From: Coleophoma eucalyptorum
Lineage: Eukaryota; Ascomycota; Leotiomycetes; Helotiales; Dermateaceae
Direction: 5' to 3'
DNA length: 64,000 nucleotides
Assembly: GCA_026120035.1 (NCBI GenBank)
Contig: JALRME010000002.1
Location: 1,736,001-1,800,000 of the forward strand
Each line of letters opens with the position of its first letter. The stretch's first letter is position 1. The position numbers and the translations under genes were made by a program. The notes beneath the pieces are model-generated. The model saw only the letters and a list, made by a program, of their open reading frames with translations, searched no databases and was not told where the DNA came from. This document shows positions 45,701 to 57,883 of this stretch, piece by piece.

Positions 45701-48700
45701 TGCCGATGGAGAATGCAACGTTATGATCGAGACACAACTCTCCAAAGTCTATGAGAAGATAGACTTGACGCTGCTTAACCGCTTACTCCGATTGATTATG
45801 GATCACAATCTGGCTGATTACATCACATCGAAGAACAACGTCCAGCTCACATATAAGGACATGAACCATGTCAACAGCTATGGTATGATCAGAGGTCTGC
45901 AGTTTTCTGCATTTGTCTTTCAGTACTATGGCCTTGTACTTGATCTTCTCCTCCTTGGACTTCAACGAGCAAGCGAGATTGCTGGACCTCCACAAAGCCC
46001 CAATGACTTTCTACAATTCAGAGATCGAGAAACAGAGACCAGGCATCCTATCAGATTATATACCCGATATATTGACCGTATCTGGGTGTTCTTCCGCTTC
46101 ACCGCCGACGAATCCCGTGATCTCATTCAACGGTTCTTGACTGAACAGCCAGACCCGAATTTTGAGAATGTTATTGGCTACCGAAATAAGAAATGCTGGC
46201 CAAGAGATTCTCGTATGCGTCTGATGCGACACGATGTCAATCTTGGTAGAGCTGTATTCTGGGATCTCAAGAACCGGCTTCCAAGATCTGTCACTACTAT
46301 TGAGTGGGATGATACCTTCTCCAGCGTGTACAGCAGAGACAATCCTAATCTTCTATTTTCCATGTGTGGATTTGAGGTCCGAATCTTGCCCAAGATTCGT
46401 AACCAGAATGACGAATTCCCGGTCAAAGATAGTGTCTGGTCTCTGGTTGACAATACAAGCAAGGAGAGGACAGCACACGCTTTCCTTCAGGTAACAGAGG
46501 AGGATATCGCAAAGTTCAACAACAGAATTCGACAAATTCTCATGTCCTCTGGATCCACAACCTTCACCAAGATTGCTAACAAGTGGAACACAAGCTTGAT
46601 TGCTCTCTTCACATATTATCGTGAGGCAGCCGTTTCAACTGTCAATCTTTTAGACACCATCGTAAAGTGTGAAACAAAGATTCAAACTCGAGTCAAGATT
46701 GGTCTGAACTCAAAAATGCCTTCTCGTTTCCCGCCTGCAGTCTTTTACACACCCAAGGAGCTTGGAGGCCTCGGTATGATTTCTGGGTCCCATATTCTTA
46801 TCCCAACAAGCGACAAGCGATGGTCAAAACAGACTGATGTTGGTGTCACCCACTACCGCGCAGGAATGACACATGATGAAGACACTCTGATCCCAAATAT
46901 TTTCAGATACATCATTCCTTGGGAGGCTGAGTTCATCGATTCTCAAAGAGTGTGGACGGAGTATTCTCAGAAGCGACAAGAAGCCAACCAGCAAAATCGA
47001 CGCTTGACGCTTGAGGATCTGGAAGACAGCTGGGACCGTGGTCTTCCTCGAATCAATACTTTGTTCCAAAAAGATCGAAGTACCTTGAGCTTCGATAAAG
47101 GTTTCCGTGCAAGAACAGAATTTAAGACATATCAGTTGATGAAGAGCAATCCTTTCTGGTGGACTAGTCAACGACATGATGGAAAACTCTGGAATCTGAA
47201 TGCTTACCGAACCGATGTTATCCAAGCATTGGGTGGTGTAGAGACCATTCTCGAGCATACCCTATTCAAGGCCACCGCATTTCCGTCGTGGGAAGGTCTC
47301 TTCTGGGAGAAAGCATCGGGTTTCGAAGAATCGATGAAATTTAAGAAACTGACAAACGCTCAGAGGTCTGGTTTGAATCAAATACCCAACCGACGCTTCA
47401 CTCTCTGGTGGAGTAAGTTACCCCCACCCGTTTTTCTATTAAGAATACTAACTAGTTTTTAGGTCCTACGATTAACAGGGCAAACGTGTACGTTGGTTTC
47501 CAGGTGCAATTGGATCTGACGGGTATTTTCCTGCACGGAAAGATTCCCACGCTCAAGATCTCTCTCATCCAAATCTTCAGAGCCCATTTGTGGCAGAAGA
47601 TTCACGAGTCTGTGGTTATGGATCTGTGCCAAGTCTTCGACCAGGAACTTGAGCAGTTGGGCATTGAGACTGTTCAGAAGGAGACAATCCATCCTAGAAA
47701 GTCGTACAAGATGAACAGCTCTTGTGCTGATATTCTTCTTTTCGCAAGTCACAAGTGGAACGTCACGAGGCCTTCGATCCTCTTTGACACCAAGGATGTC
47801 ATTGAGCCTACGACAACAAACAAGTTCTGGGTTGACGTACAACTTCGATACGGAGATTATGATTCGCATGACATTGAACGCTATGTTCGTGCCAAGTATC
47901 TAGACTACACTACAGACAGCATGAGTATCTATCCATCTGCTACCGGTCTTATGATTGGTATAGATCTGGCATACAATCTCTACTCCGCCTATGGTCAGTA
48001 CTTCCCTGGGCTGAAACAACTTATTCAACAAGCTATGGCGAAGATCATGAAGGCAAACCCTGCTCTATATGTACTCCGAGAACGTATTAGAAAGGGTCTT
48101 CAACTTTACGCATCTGAGAGCAACCAAGAGTTCCTGAATTCTCAGAATTACTCCGAGCTCTTCAGCAACCAGGTACAGCTGTTCATTGACGACACTAATG
48201 TGTACCGTGTTACCATTCACAAGACGTTTGAGGGTAATTTGACCACCAAGCCCATTAACGGAGCCATTTTCATATTTAACCCCCGAACTGGACAACTTTT
48301 CCTGAAGATTATTCACACAAGTGTTTGGGCTGGCCAGAAGCGTCTTGGACAGTTGGCGAAATGGAAGACTGCCGAAGAAGTGGCAGCTCTTATTCGATCC
48401 TTACCTGTTGAGGAACAGCCTAAGCAATTGATTGTTACTCGAAAAGGTTTACTTGATCCTTTGGAGGTTCATTTACTTGATTTCCCCAATATCTCAATCC
48501 GCGCATCAGAATTGCAGTTACCTTTCCAGGCCGCCATGAAGGTTGAGAAGCTTGGTGACATGATTCTCCGCGCAACCGAGCCTCAGATGGTCTTATTCAA
48601 CCTGTACGACGAATGGTTGAAGTCCATTTCGTCATACACAGCCTTCTCCCGTCTTATCCTCATCTTGCGGGCTCTCCATGTCAACCAGGACAAGACCAAG

Positions 48701-49858
48701 CTTCTTCTCAGACCAGACAAGACTGTTATTACCCAAGAACATCATATCTGGCCAACCCTGTCAGACGAAGACTGGATCAAGGTTGAGACGCAGCTTAGAG
48801 ATCTCATCTTGAACGACTACGGCAAGAAGAACAACGTTAACACCTCCAGTTTGACCAGCAGTGAAGTCCGAGATATCATCTTGGGTATGGAGATCAGCGC
48901 ACCGTCGATGCAGCGACAACAAGCAGCAGAAATTGAGAAGCAACAGCAGGAACAGCAGCAGCTTACCGCAGTTACTACCAAGACCCAGAACGTTCATGGG
49001 GAGGACATTATTGTGACCACTACGTCGCAGTTCGAGCAGCAGACTTTTGCTTCCAAGACAGAATGGAGAACCAGAGCAATTGCAACCTCCAACCTTCGAA
49101 CTCGCGCTAATAATATCTACATCTCTTCCGACGACATCAAGGAAGATGATCATTTCACATATATCATGCCAAAGAACATTCTCAAGCGCTTTATCACCAT
49201 TGCGGATCTTCGTGTACAGGTCGCCGGTTATCTCTATGGTTCTTCACCGCCCGACAATGATCAAGTCAAGGAAATCCGCTGCATTGTAATGGTGCCGCAG
49301 ATTGGAAATACCCGCGACGTGCAGCTGCCTCAGCAGCTTCCACAACACGAGTATCTTGATTCCATGGAGCCGCTTGGAATCATTCATACAGTGTCAGGCA
49401 ATGAGCCTCCGTACATGACAGCCGCGGATGTCACACAGCATTCACGTCTGATGAATTCTCATCAATCCTGGGACAAGAAGACAATCAGTATGACTGTATC
49501 CTTCACACCCGGCAGTGTCTCACTTGCTTCATGGGCTTTGACTCCTCAGGGCTACAAGTGGGGTGCGGAGAATAAGGATATGGGAAGTGATCAACCCCAA
49601 GGCTTTAGCACAAATATGGGTGAGAAGTGTCAACTTCTGCTTAGTGATAAGATTCGAGGATACTTCTTGGTCCCAGAATCAGGCAAGTGGAACTACAGCT
49701 TCATGGGCAGCGCATTTGGTGGCATTGAGAAGAAGCCTGTACACGTCAAGATTGACACTCCATTGCCCTTCTACAGTGACCAACACCGGCCGCTACATTT
49801 CCAAAACTTTGCAGAGCTGGAGGATATCTGGGTGGACAGGGAGGATACATTTGCGTGA
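42729..49858 (+). CDS. PRP8: Pre-mRNA-splicing factor Prp8 (U5 snRNP)
   Basis: Central scaffold of the spliceosome that surrounds the catalytic RNA core and contacts the 5' and 3' splice sites. Exons are 42729-47412 and 47463-49858, with one 50-bp intron (TACTAAC branch at 47448-47454) inside the conserved [18 protein letters not shown] block. The product is 2359 aa. Order: a Pro-rich N-terminus, the N-terminal domain ([19 protein letters not shown]), the RT-like and thumb region ([34 protein letters not shown]), the endonuclease-like linker, the RNase H-like domain, and a C-terminal Jab1/MPN domain (from about residue 2110) that controls Brr2. The length matches an intein-free Prp8, notable because many fungi carry an intein in this gene. 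The protein is extremely conserved, so identification is certain. Confidence 0.98.
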
Positions 49859-52467
49859 AGAAATAAGATTATTTGTAGGAGAATGATATGGGTTGGTCGC
49901 GGAGATTTTTTCTGCGCTATCAACTGGTTCTGACCAGGACCGAGGGACTTGGCAAAGGCGTTCGGTCTCAAGCTTAAGGCGTTTAGCATTGTATAGTCTG
50001 TAACATGTGTACTCTAGTTCACCTTATAAATTGATGACAACAAGTTATGATACAAATCCTCGCTAGGAAGTGGTGAAATATGTTCTAGCCGATAACCTAA
50101 ATAATCTTGTGCTCACTTGCCATTATGATCTGCACCTTGTGCATAATGCCATAGGCATATCGGCATTGAGCAGATGCGTTGTGAGAATCACTCTGTCTTA
50201 GGGCTTGACAAACCCTCCATGCTAGAGATGGTCATTGATTTCTATTCGTCAACCAGATCCGAGGCATTACTATTGGAGTGGCACTTGTCGTTGTCGTTGT
50301 CGTTGTTGTCGTCGTCGTTGTAAGCTAGTGACTGCCATGCATATCACGACTAGTGAGCTTCGGCGACGGCAGCTGCAGACGCACCTTACCTTATTTTTCC
50401 CCTTTGACTGTTCCTGCATTCGCCAAGGTGGCAGCAGGTATGTCACTTCCATTGTCACTGCCAGGTACGAGAGCCTCCGCGCTCATCTTCTCGCCAGATT
50501 TTTAGAAGTACGGGCGAGAAACATCTCCTCTTAGGGCAAGCCTCCCAAGCCATTCATGCTACTCCTTTTTCTAAGACACAGCCTTCCTTCCTTTCGTTCT
50601 TTCTCCTTCCTCACTTCGCTTTCTTTCCTGCTTGACGCGTCTCTCATGCACCACCGCGCCCCCCACCGTTTCTTCATTCGCGTTCGGATAATCCTGATTC
50701 CTCACGCCATGGTCCGCACTTGTCCACTTCAGACATCCTCTTGCAAACAACCTAATCTCTAAACATGAGAATCATACATGCTGTGCCCTCTCCCGCCTCC
50801 ACTGACAGCGCTTGCCCCCTGGGAGGCCTGCAGGTAGATTCATGCGCTCGCAAGAACGAAGGCCACAAGCTGGCGCAGACGGAGGCATCAAACACACGAC
50901 GAGCATCACAAACAGACCGATCGTTCAAGTCCAGCATTGAAAGGCAACTTTATTTTCCTGTAGTCTAATATTAAAGCGAACAGCACAAGGATGCACCTCA
51001 GTGGAGGCGGATGACAGTATGATCACCAATGCAACAGCAGTAAGTAATACAACATCACGCAGCATAGCAAGGTATGTGATGTGCTCCAGGGCCAACGAAC
51101 CAGGTACGTAAGAAAAGAAGGATATTTTTGTCTTCTAGAAGAAATGATTGCAGGCAGAGAACACGGGGGTGGCGATGAGGATGCCAGGTAGGATAGATGA
51201 AGACGTCGTCAATACGGATATGCGATGCGCAATCTGGTCATGGACGCAGCATTTAATTAGAAAGGGCTGAAAATATGGAGGATCTTGGCCCGAACTATCG
51301 TCTGTACTTTCTGCTCCTTCCGCCCGTCGAGTCGCGCATTATAACATCATCTCCGCAAACAGCATTGCCATCCTATTGTGGTCAGCCATCAGTCATCACG
51401 CAGCACGCATCCACGCTGCCGTTGCTTCTTGCTCAGGATCATTAGCCTGAACCCTGCGCATAAGGAAGGGTCTCCGACATCAATGCTTGTCCGGACGGGC
51501 GCCTGAGGACGACTGGCAGGGCATGGCAGGGCAGGTTTCACCCCACAACCTTGTCGGTCCCCATGAGGTTTCGCAAACTTCTATGCATCGTTCTCGAAGA
51601 CAGGGCCTGGCGCAATGGACTGGATGAATGTAGGCATGGATCCATGGCACGGATGGTCCTCACACCAGCTCCACTCTTGGGGCTCCCCCCCTCTTGGCCT
51701 GGATGACGGCGACCATCGCAGTCCCTGCTTGTCAAAGGCACTTTCCAGTCCATGCTCTCTGTCTGGTGTCTGGTGTCTGGTGTCTTGCGTCTTTGCTCCT
51801 GCTTGTCTGGTCGGCTCGGGATCTCCTATGCTTGATTTCCCAGTTGGGCCATGGCCTGCTCAGAGCATAATGCGAAGCTTATGCCTTCCAGGGACACGCA
51901 GATGTCGTCGTCCACTTGCATCACTCTCTGCTGCTCCTCAACACAGTTCCCGTCTCGTCATGGCGAATCGCTTGTATGCTTTGAGGGCTCTGATCAAAGC
52001 CGGGTCTACGCCTTAATTACTGCTCGACTACTTTAATGCCAGCTCCTCCATCACATCAGACGATGGATATAATGCGCCGGCAGTCCCCTCCTGCCAGACT
52101 CTCTTTTCCCAAATCTCTTGCTATTCATTGCTATATCATCAACCCGCGACGACCTACCAGTGGCACAGTGCCCCTCATATGCCGTAATAGTGATAAGGCT
52201 GAATCGAATATATTTTGTTTCGAGCATATCACGCCTATATTGCTTCGGCCAATGCAAGACTCGGCTCTCCAAGCACCAGCAACCTATATTAGACCTGTAA
52301 TATACCTTCGAAACTCTTACTGTTTGGATTAATCCCAAAAAATAAAACACCGACACTACATCCACGAGCTCTCTGGAAACACATAACACAACCTAGCAGT
52401 GATCCAACACATACCTACACTGCCCCCGGCGACCTGCGAGAGCAGCTCGCTGTGGCGGAATCCATGC
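49859..52467. other. Gene-free region and long leader of the Myb-domain gene
   Basis: A 2.6-kb stretch with no recognised gene. It is pyrimidine-rich around 50.5-50.7 kb and contains short repeats (TTGTCG units at 50285-50320; GTCTGGT units near 51761-51785; a TGGCAGGGCA duplication near 51511-51535). Several small open frames could act as upstream ORFs if this is a long 5' leader, as is common for fungal regulators. Confidence 0.5.
50285..50320. repeat. TTGTCG/GTCGTC microsatellite
   Basis: Imperfect tandem repeats of TTGTCG, changing to GTC units at the right end. Confidence 0.8.
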
Positions 52468-53445
52468 ATGTCTGGCTATCGACCAGGTCACGATCCTTAT
52501 ATCGACTATGCTCCTCACGCCGAAGGCCATTCCGAGGAGCAACGATCCTATGGCTCGCATCATTCAGAACTCCAACACGCTGGCGCTTCAAATCTCAGTA
52601 CGCTGCAAAACCTCGCGGCGCATCAACAACAGCATCAGCAACGTCATCAGCAACAACAAGTCCTACTGGATCCCCACGGTATGGCCCACCACCAATCCCC
52701 GCAGTACGGTGGTGGGCAACGACTGATGGGATATGGCGTACCACCGCCCCCAATGCAAGCGCATGGCCCTCCGATGCAGCAGCAGCCACAGCTCTCTCCC
52801 ATGCAGCAGCAAGTTGGTAGCAAGAGACCCAGAACTCATGAAGAGCTGGAGATGGAGATGGGGGGCATGCCCGAGGGGAGTCTGCAAGGTATGCCGTCGC
52901 AACAGTTGGGACAATCGATGGGAGGTTATGGAGGCCCGACACAGGCATATCACAATCATGCGCTCCCAAATCAAGGTCCGCGATCAAAGATTCCAAGACT
53001 GGGTGATGATCCGGACTCGAGCATGATGTCGCAAAGTGCACCCAGTGTCGTAGGAGCAGCGGGCATGCCACCACCAGCCCCGCGTCCTCGCGGTCCCAAG
53101 CTCAAGTTTACTCCCGAAGATGACCAGTTGTTGGTTGATCTTAAAGAGAATAAGTCCTTGACTTGGAAGCAGATCGCAGAGTTCTTTCCAGGGCGCTCTT
53201 CCGGTACTCTACAAGTGCGCTATTGCACGAAGCTCAAGGCAAAGACTACACAGTGGACAGATGAGACAGTAAGTGTCAATTTTACCCATCGCCAGTTGAT
53301 GCCTAATATACTAACTTTCTTCAAGGTACAGAAGCTACGGACAGCTCTTCATGATTATGAGCAAGAGAAGTGGCGCATTATTGCCCAGAAGGTGGGCACA
53401 GGCTTTACATCTGCTGCTTGCAAAGAGAAAGCCGAAGAGTTATAG
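52468..53445 (+). CDS. Myb/SANT-domain DNA-binding protein
   Basis: Probable nuclear transcription regulator; target genes unknown. Exons are 52468-53268 and 53326-53445; the product is 306 aa. The N-terminal two thirds is disordered and rich in Gln, His, Pro, Gly and Met (QQQHQQRHQQQQ, PPPPMQAHGPPMQQQPQ), with a basic SKRPRTHEE patch. The C-terminus has two Myb repeats: LKFTPEDDQLLVDLKENKSL then WKQIAEFFPGRS and VRYCTKL; and TQWTDETVQKLRTALHDYEQ then WRIIAQKVG. The 57-bp intron (53269-53325, branch ACTAAC) splits the second repeat. It is a multiple of three and stop-free, so retention would insert 19 residues. The start is the ATG at 52468; the open frame extends upstream without an ATG. Confidence 0.8.
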   Translation: MSGYRPGHDPYIDYAPHAEGHSEEQRSYGSHHSELQHAGASNLSTLQNLAAHQQQHQQRHQQQQVLLDPHGMAHHQSPQYGGGQRLMGYGVPPPPMQAHGPPMQQQPQLSPMQQQVGSKRPRTHEELEMEMGGMPEGSLQGMPSQQLGQSMGGYGGPTQAYHNHALPNQGPRSKIPRLGDDPDSSMMSQSAPSVVGAAGMPPPAPRPRGPKLKFTPEDDQLLVDLKENKSLTWKQIAEFFPGRSSGTLQVRYCTKLKAKTTQWTDETVSVNFTHRQLMPNILTFFKVQKLRTALHDYEQEKWRIIAQKVGTGFTSAACKEKAEEL

Positions 53446-53933
53446 CATTTATCGTCCCCAGCAGAAGCCGCCTCTGACTCTGCTGGGGACACCACCGAAT
53501 ACTAGCCTAATGCTAGATGAAGACACTTCTAATGTCTCTCAGTGTTTCAAGAAAACACATCTCTACACATCCGATACAACATCCTCACCCGACGTCTCTC
53601 CCTCATCATCCGACGTCTATTATACATACTGAGCGCCTTACGATTAAACAGATGCACCCCATCCTTTTCTTTGTCAGGCAACAGTAGATACACACTAAGG
53701 ACAGCGACCGGAGCGCGCAAAAACCAATACGGGTCATTTTTCCTTCTCACACCAGTGCGTCCACGTCACAGAACAAGCAATTTGCTTAAAGCATAGGGTT
53801 CAAAAAAGCAAGACTCACGAGGATTTAGTGGCAAAGAATTCTGTTGGTTGATGGTCACGCGAGGCGCAACGGATAGACGGGAAGGACTAGGAGGCATTTT
53901 TAATGAGGTGAAGCTCTACGAAGGGAGGAGGTT

Positions 53934-53948
53934 GGGGGGGGGGGGGGG
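53934..53948. repeat. G15 homopolymer
   Basis: Fifteen consecutive G, about 490 bp after the Myb-domain gene stop codon; possible length uncertainty in the assembly. Confidence 0.9.
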
Positions 53949-56920
53949 TTATCCGCATGTCACGACTTCATATACCCATCTAGCTTTCATCTTGTCATTT
54001 TTTTTTGTACTTTTGACACCTGCAGACTTGCTATAGTAGCAAGAAGAACTTTTAGCATCTGCACTCCCCAAACATTGCTTTCAATCTTGTAATTCCCATC
54101 AGCGCCAGACTAAGCAAGAACACACAATACATTATAATATCTAATTCAAATACTATCATCAGACACCTGGATCTCCTCCAACTTCCACGCCGGGTGCCTG
54201 GTCGGCAGTTTTACAGGCGAACAAGACGGGGGGGGGAGGGATTGGATGGTGAAGTAGAGGGGTAATCTGGAAGGATAGCCAGGGGAGCTACGGTGAAGGG
54301 GCAATGGAGTAGAGAAAAAGAAAGGAAGGTAGCACTATCCCCAGGGATAGTTTTCCTTAGCTCTTTCCTCAGGACTGCTACTCCGGCCACAGTCCAGACT
54401 TGCCTTTCAAATCTACATCCTTGAAGCACGAGATGGGCCATCACTCCAGCCACGCGCCTCCTGGCAGTGAACATCAAACACGCTACCAATCACAACCCGG
54501 GCTCGCCTGCTGGGCTGTTGTCCTTTACGCATAATGCATATCACACGCCCAATTATGCACTCGAGTCTCGCGGGACCACAGGAGCAGCACCCCGTCGCTT
54601 TTCCCCCTCGGCTGTGTCGTGTCTTGTCTTGGTGCTTGCTTGTCTGGTTCGTGTCCTTTCCCCGTCCTGTTGGCTAGGTAATGAATGGCAAGATGCCTTA
54701 GTCGTAACTGCCCCCAACCTGACAATACCGGGTTTTCTGCCTTTGGTTTTTTGTTTTCAACCAGCGGATTGTGAAACGCTGGTTTGGGCTTGACCCTGGA
54801 GAGCCACTACCGGCAGACGGCTGGTGTGTCTACAATATACTACGGACCGGCCTTACAGAACTTTCTTTCATGTGTGGCGTCGAGAAGAACTTTTTTCTTC
54901 GGATGAGTTCGTTGGCATATGCGATTGGCTGGATGGGTAGAATTGCAATGTTTCCGTTATGGCGGTACATTGTCTTCTGTCTTTAATGAGTAAGGGTAGT
55001 GTCCTTGGTATGGTGGCTGGGTGGGTAACTTGGCCGAGGGATATGGCCGGGGATAAGCCAAATTTCTCCAAAGTCAAGATGTTCAGATGTGGAAATAGAC
55101 AAGGAATCACAACTATTTTAAAAAAATTTAAAAAAAAAAAGGAAAGAAAAAAAACCATGCAGCGACCAAGAATGAGGAGCCATACACGGAGAATAACAGC
55201 TGCCCGGCTCTGTCTCCTCCCTGTTCTTCTTCCAAGTTCTTGTTTACGGTGGTGGCAAGAGGAACAGAAATAAGAAGACTAAGCATGGGTGACAGAATCA
55301 ATAAGTCGATCCTGACATACAACAGCAGGTTTTTTCTCCTGCGAAAGCCCCATCGATACCAGACTTTTGGTCGGGACGGATACTCCAAATATTCCTTCTC
55401 TTTGGGTTGGCTGTTTGGTAACCAATAAGCCCTACCAGATCCCTTTCACTTCGTACCTTGAACCACGTATCTCTGGTTGGGCAGGGGACAAAGAGGGTGA
55501 GATTCTTGCTTTTGCTTGTCGGCTTTTTCGACCTGTCGTCCAGTTTCACTATATCAACATACCACTGTCGTCACACGGCATACAAAGGATCTCAAGAGCC
55601 GAATGGAAAGACCGTCGCACAACAAGCACGAGGGTCGGGTTGGAAGCCTCCCACATCTGCCGTTCCGAGAGAACATGGCTGCGCAACCCAAGGATGAACG
55701 CTGTCGAGGTTAGGTATCCGTGAAGAGCATTTCATCCTTTACTGGTACTGATGCCACAGTATGTAGTTAGTGCTGAGCATACAGCACATCGCATTGCTTT
55801 TTCTTCCCTTCCAAGCATTGATGACTCGAATCTCTTCTTACTTGTTCTTGCGCCAGTGTGCCAACGAGCTCTGGCCATGCCCAAGAGAAAGGTTCGGTTG
55901 GCTGGGCGCTGTCCACCGTCTTGTCCACATGCTTCACCTCTTTGCCGGCGGCATTCATGCGATGTTGTGCCTTGGCACCTTGGATAACGCAAAGCAACGC
56001 GCAATGCCTTGATGGCCTTTTTTTCCTACTCGCAAATACTTCGTATGTTTTGACGTTTTTCACCAACCCGTCCCTCCTCTGCCGAGGCAGACTCGCCAGA
56101 GTGCTTTACGAGCTTAGGAGCAGAGCTCGCAAGATGAGTAGCCGACATGGCTATCATGTTCATGGTGCATGGTTGTGGAAGCAACGTCTCGCGGCGATGG
56201 AGCAACTGAATGATTGATAAGCGTCGCCAAACACACCTGAAATTCAGGCTGTGCAAGGGCGAATTACGCCCACTCTAGTTGCAATCCCCTCATTGTACGG
56301 GTGTTTCAAGATTTTTCTTCCCAGCCAAAATGGCATTTTGCGACAAAAGCTTACTATTAACACCAACGCCGCCAGCTTTTCTCAAATCCAATCCGGGAAA
56401 AAAGAGAAGGCGGCGGCATTGTACAGTATGGGAGCGGAAAGGATGAAGGTACACTGTTGGAATGGATGCATCATCTCACTCTCTCGTCACTGTCTCACAC
56501 CTTGGCTCGTAGACCTGGTCTGTTCCTCGCTCGGCTTAACCTCATACATGAAGGGATCACCCCAGTGGGTCCCTCCAGGGGCTAACAATGGGGCATCTGA
56601 TCTTTTTTAAGCATATATACGCATGGGCGACTGCCAAGCACCTAATCACCCAGGCTGTTTCTGTTTCCGAAAGAGCACGTTGATTGCGTGAGAGGAGAAA
56701 CGGAGGGCAAAAATCGAACTCTCCATCAACTGAGCAACGCAGCCTGTACAACGTACTCCGTACGGAAAGAAGAGATGGCAGGACAACCGGCTAGGTTGCG
56801 GAATCCTTCAGGGGCCTGGACTGTCCAGTACTGCATGGGTGACTGGGTGGACTGCGCTCCGTTTCGGGTCCTTAATGGAGATGGGCTGCGTGAAGTACAA
56901 TACAGCACTATACCGTACTC

Positions 56921-56960
56921 TATATTGTACTATATTGTACTATATTGTACTATATTGTCT
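56921..56960. repeat. Four tandem copies of a 10-bp unit (TATATTGTAC)
   Basis: Three perfect units followed by one that ends TCT; flanked by further GTAC and ATTGTA pieces, so the array may be larger but decayed. Confidence 0.9.
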
Positions 56961-57857
56961 ACATTGTACGACAAACCGGTGGTGATGAGCAAACCCCTAC
57001 CTGGTCTTTCACCTCCAGGTGGGCCAATAAGTTGATCAGAATCGTCATAGCTGAGACTACAGGGCATGGGCTTGTTTATCCTGAGAGTATTGTATATTAT
57101 TTCAAGCCATGGTGGAATACGTACCACGCGTCTTCCAGCTCCGTGTGACCCATGGGGCGCAAGGGACACAGCTCGCATCAGCGCTTTTCATATCGTGCTG
57201 CAAGGCACAGAAGTACGAATGGGGATGTCCGTGGATGAGAAAATAGATTGGGTAGAGTGTCTGGCAGCTTGATCTGACTTGGTGGAATGGAGTCGATGAT
57301 GAGGATATGAGACTGGCACCCTCGACGAGTCTGTCCATACCTCCGAGCAGGGCACCGCCGTTGGTATTGGAAAACAACGCTTTCCAATATGAATTTCTTT
57401 TCTTAGAAGTACTATGCCCTCTTCTCACTATGTAGTCCAATAATCCAATCTTCAATCCTTGAAAGAAGGAGGGAAAAGCGGACTGGGATCCAATAAACCA
57501 TACCACTTTCACCCAGCAGCTCGTTTCCCCTTTTGGGGCTGTAAGTAAATCCCCAAAACTAATAAGGGTCCAAGCCGTTAACCTAGTTCTGTTTGCAATG
57601 CTACGGAACTTATCGCCCGGAAACGTTGACGACATGTCGTATCTGTCTTATGTGTAATTTACCAGGCGGCGATGATCTTTTGTGGGAATTACATGCCAAA
57701 GAAATAACATTGTCTTATGATCTGAGACCGTAGTATATCCTCCCTGTCCTTAGTCTTCTCAGCCTTGCTGGCCGGACAGGCTAGTGTGGTATATAATACT
57801 GGGTATGTATTATAGGTACTGTACCCTAAGATCGTCTTGCGTTTCTCGGTCACGACG

Positions 57858-57883
57858 AAGATCTAATCTTACAATTAGATCTT
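57858..57883. repeat. Perfect 10-bp inverted repeat
   Basis: AAGATCTAAT at 57858-57867 and its exact reverse complement at 57874-57883 are separated by 6 nt. It could form a small hairpin; no neighbouring gene explains it. Confidence 0.8.

Noticed and set aside
56705..56740. tRNA-like piece on the minus strand (GCTCAGTTGATGGAGAG next to TTCGAT)
   Set aside because: It resembles a D-arm followed directly by a T-arm piece, but there is no anticodon arm or acceptor stem; at most a tRNA-derived fragment.
57102..57635. 177-codon minus-strand open frame in the second desert
   Set aside because: No recognisable domain, splice structure or plausible start context.
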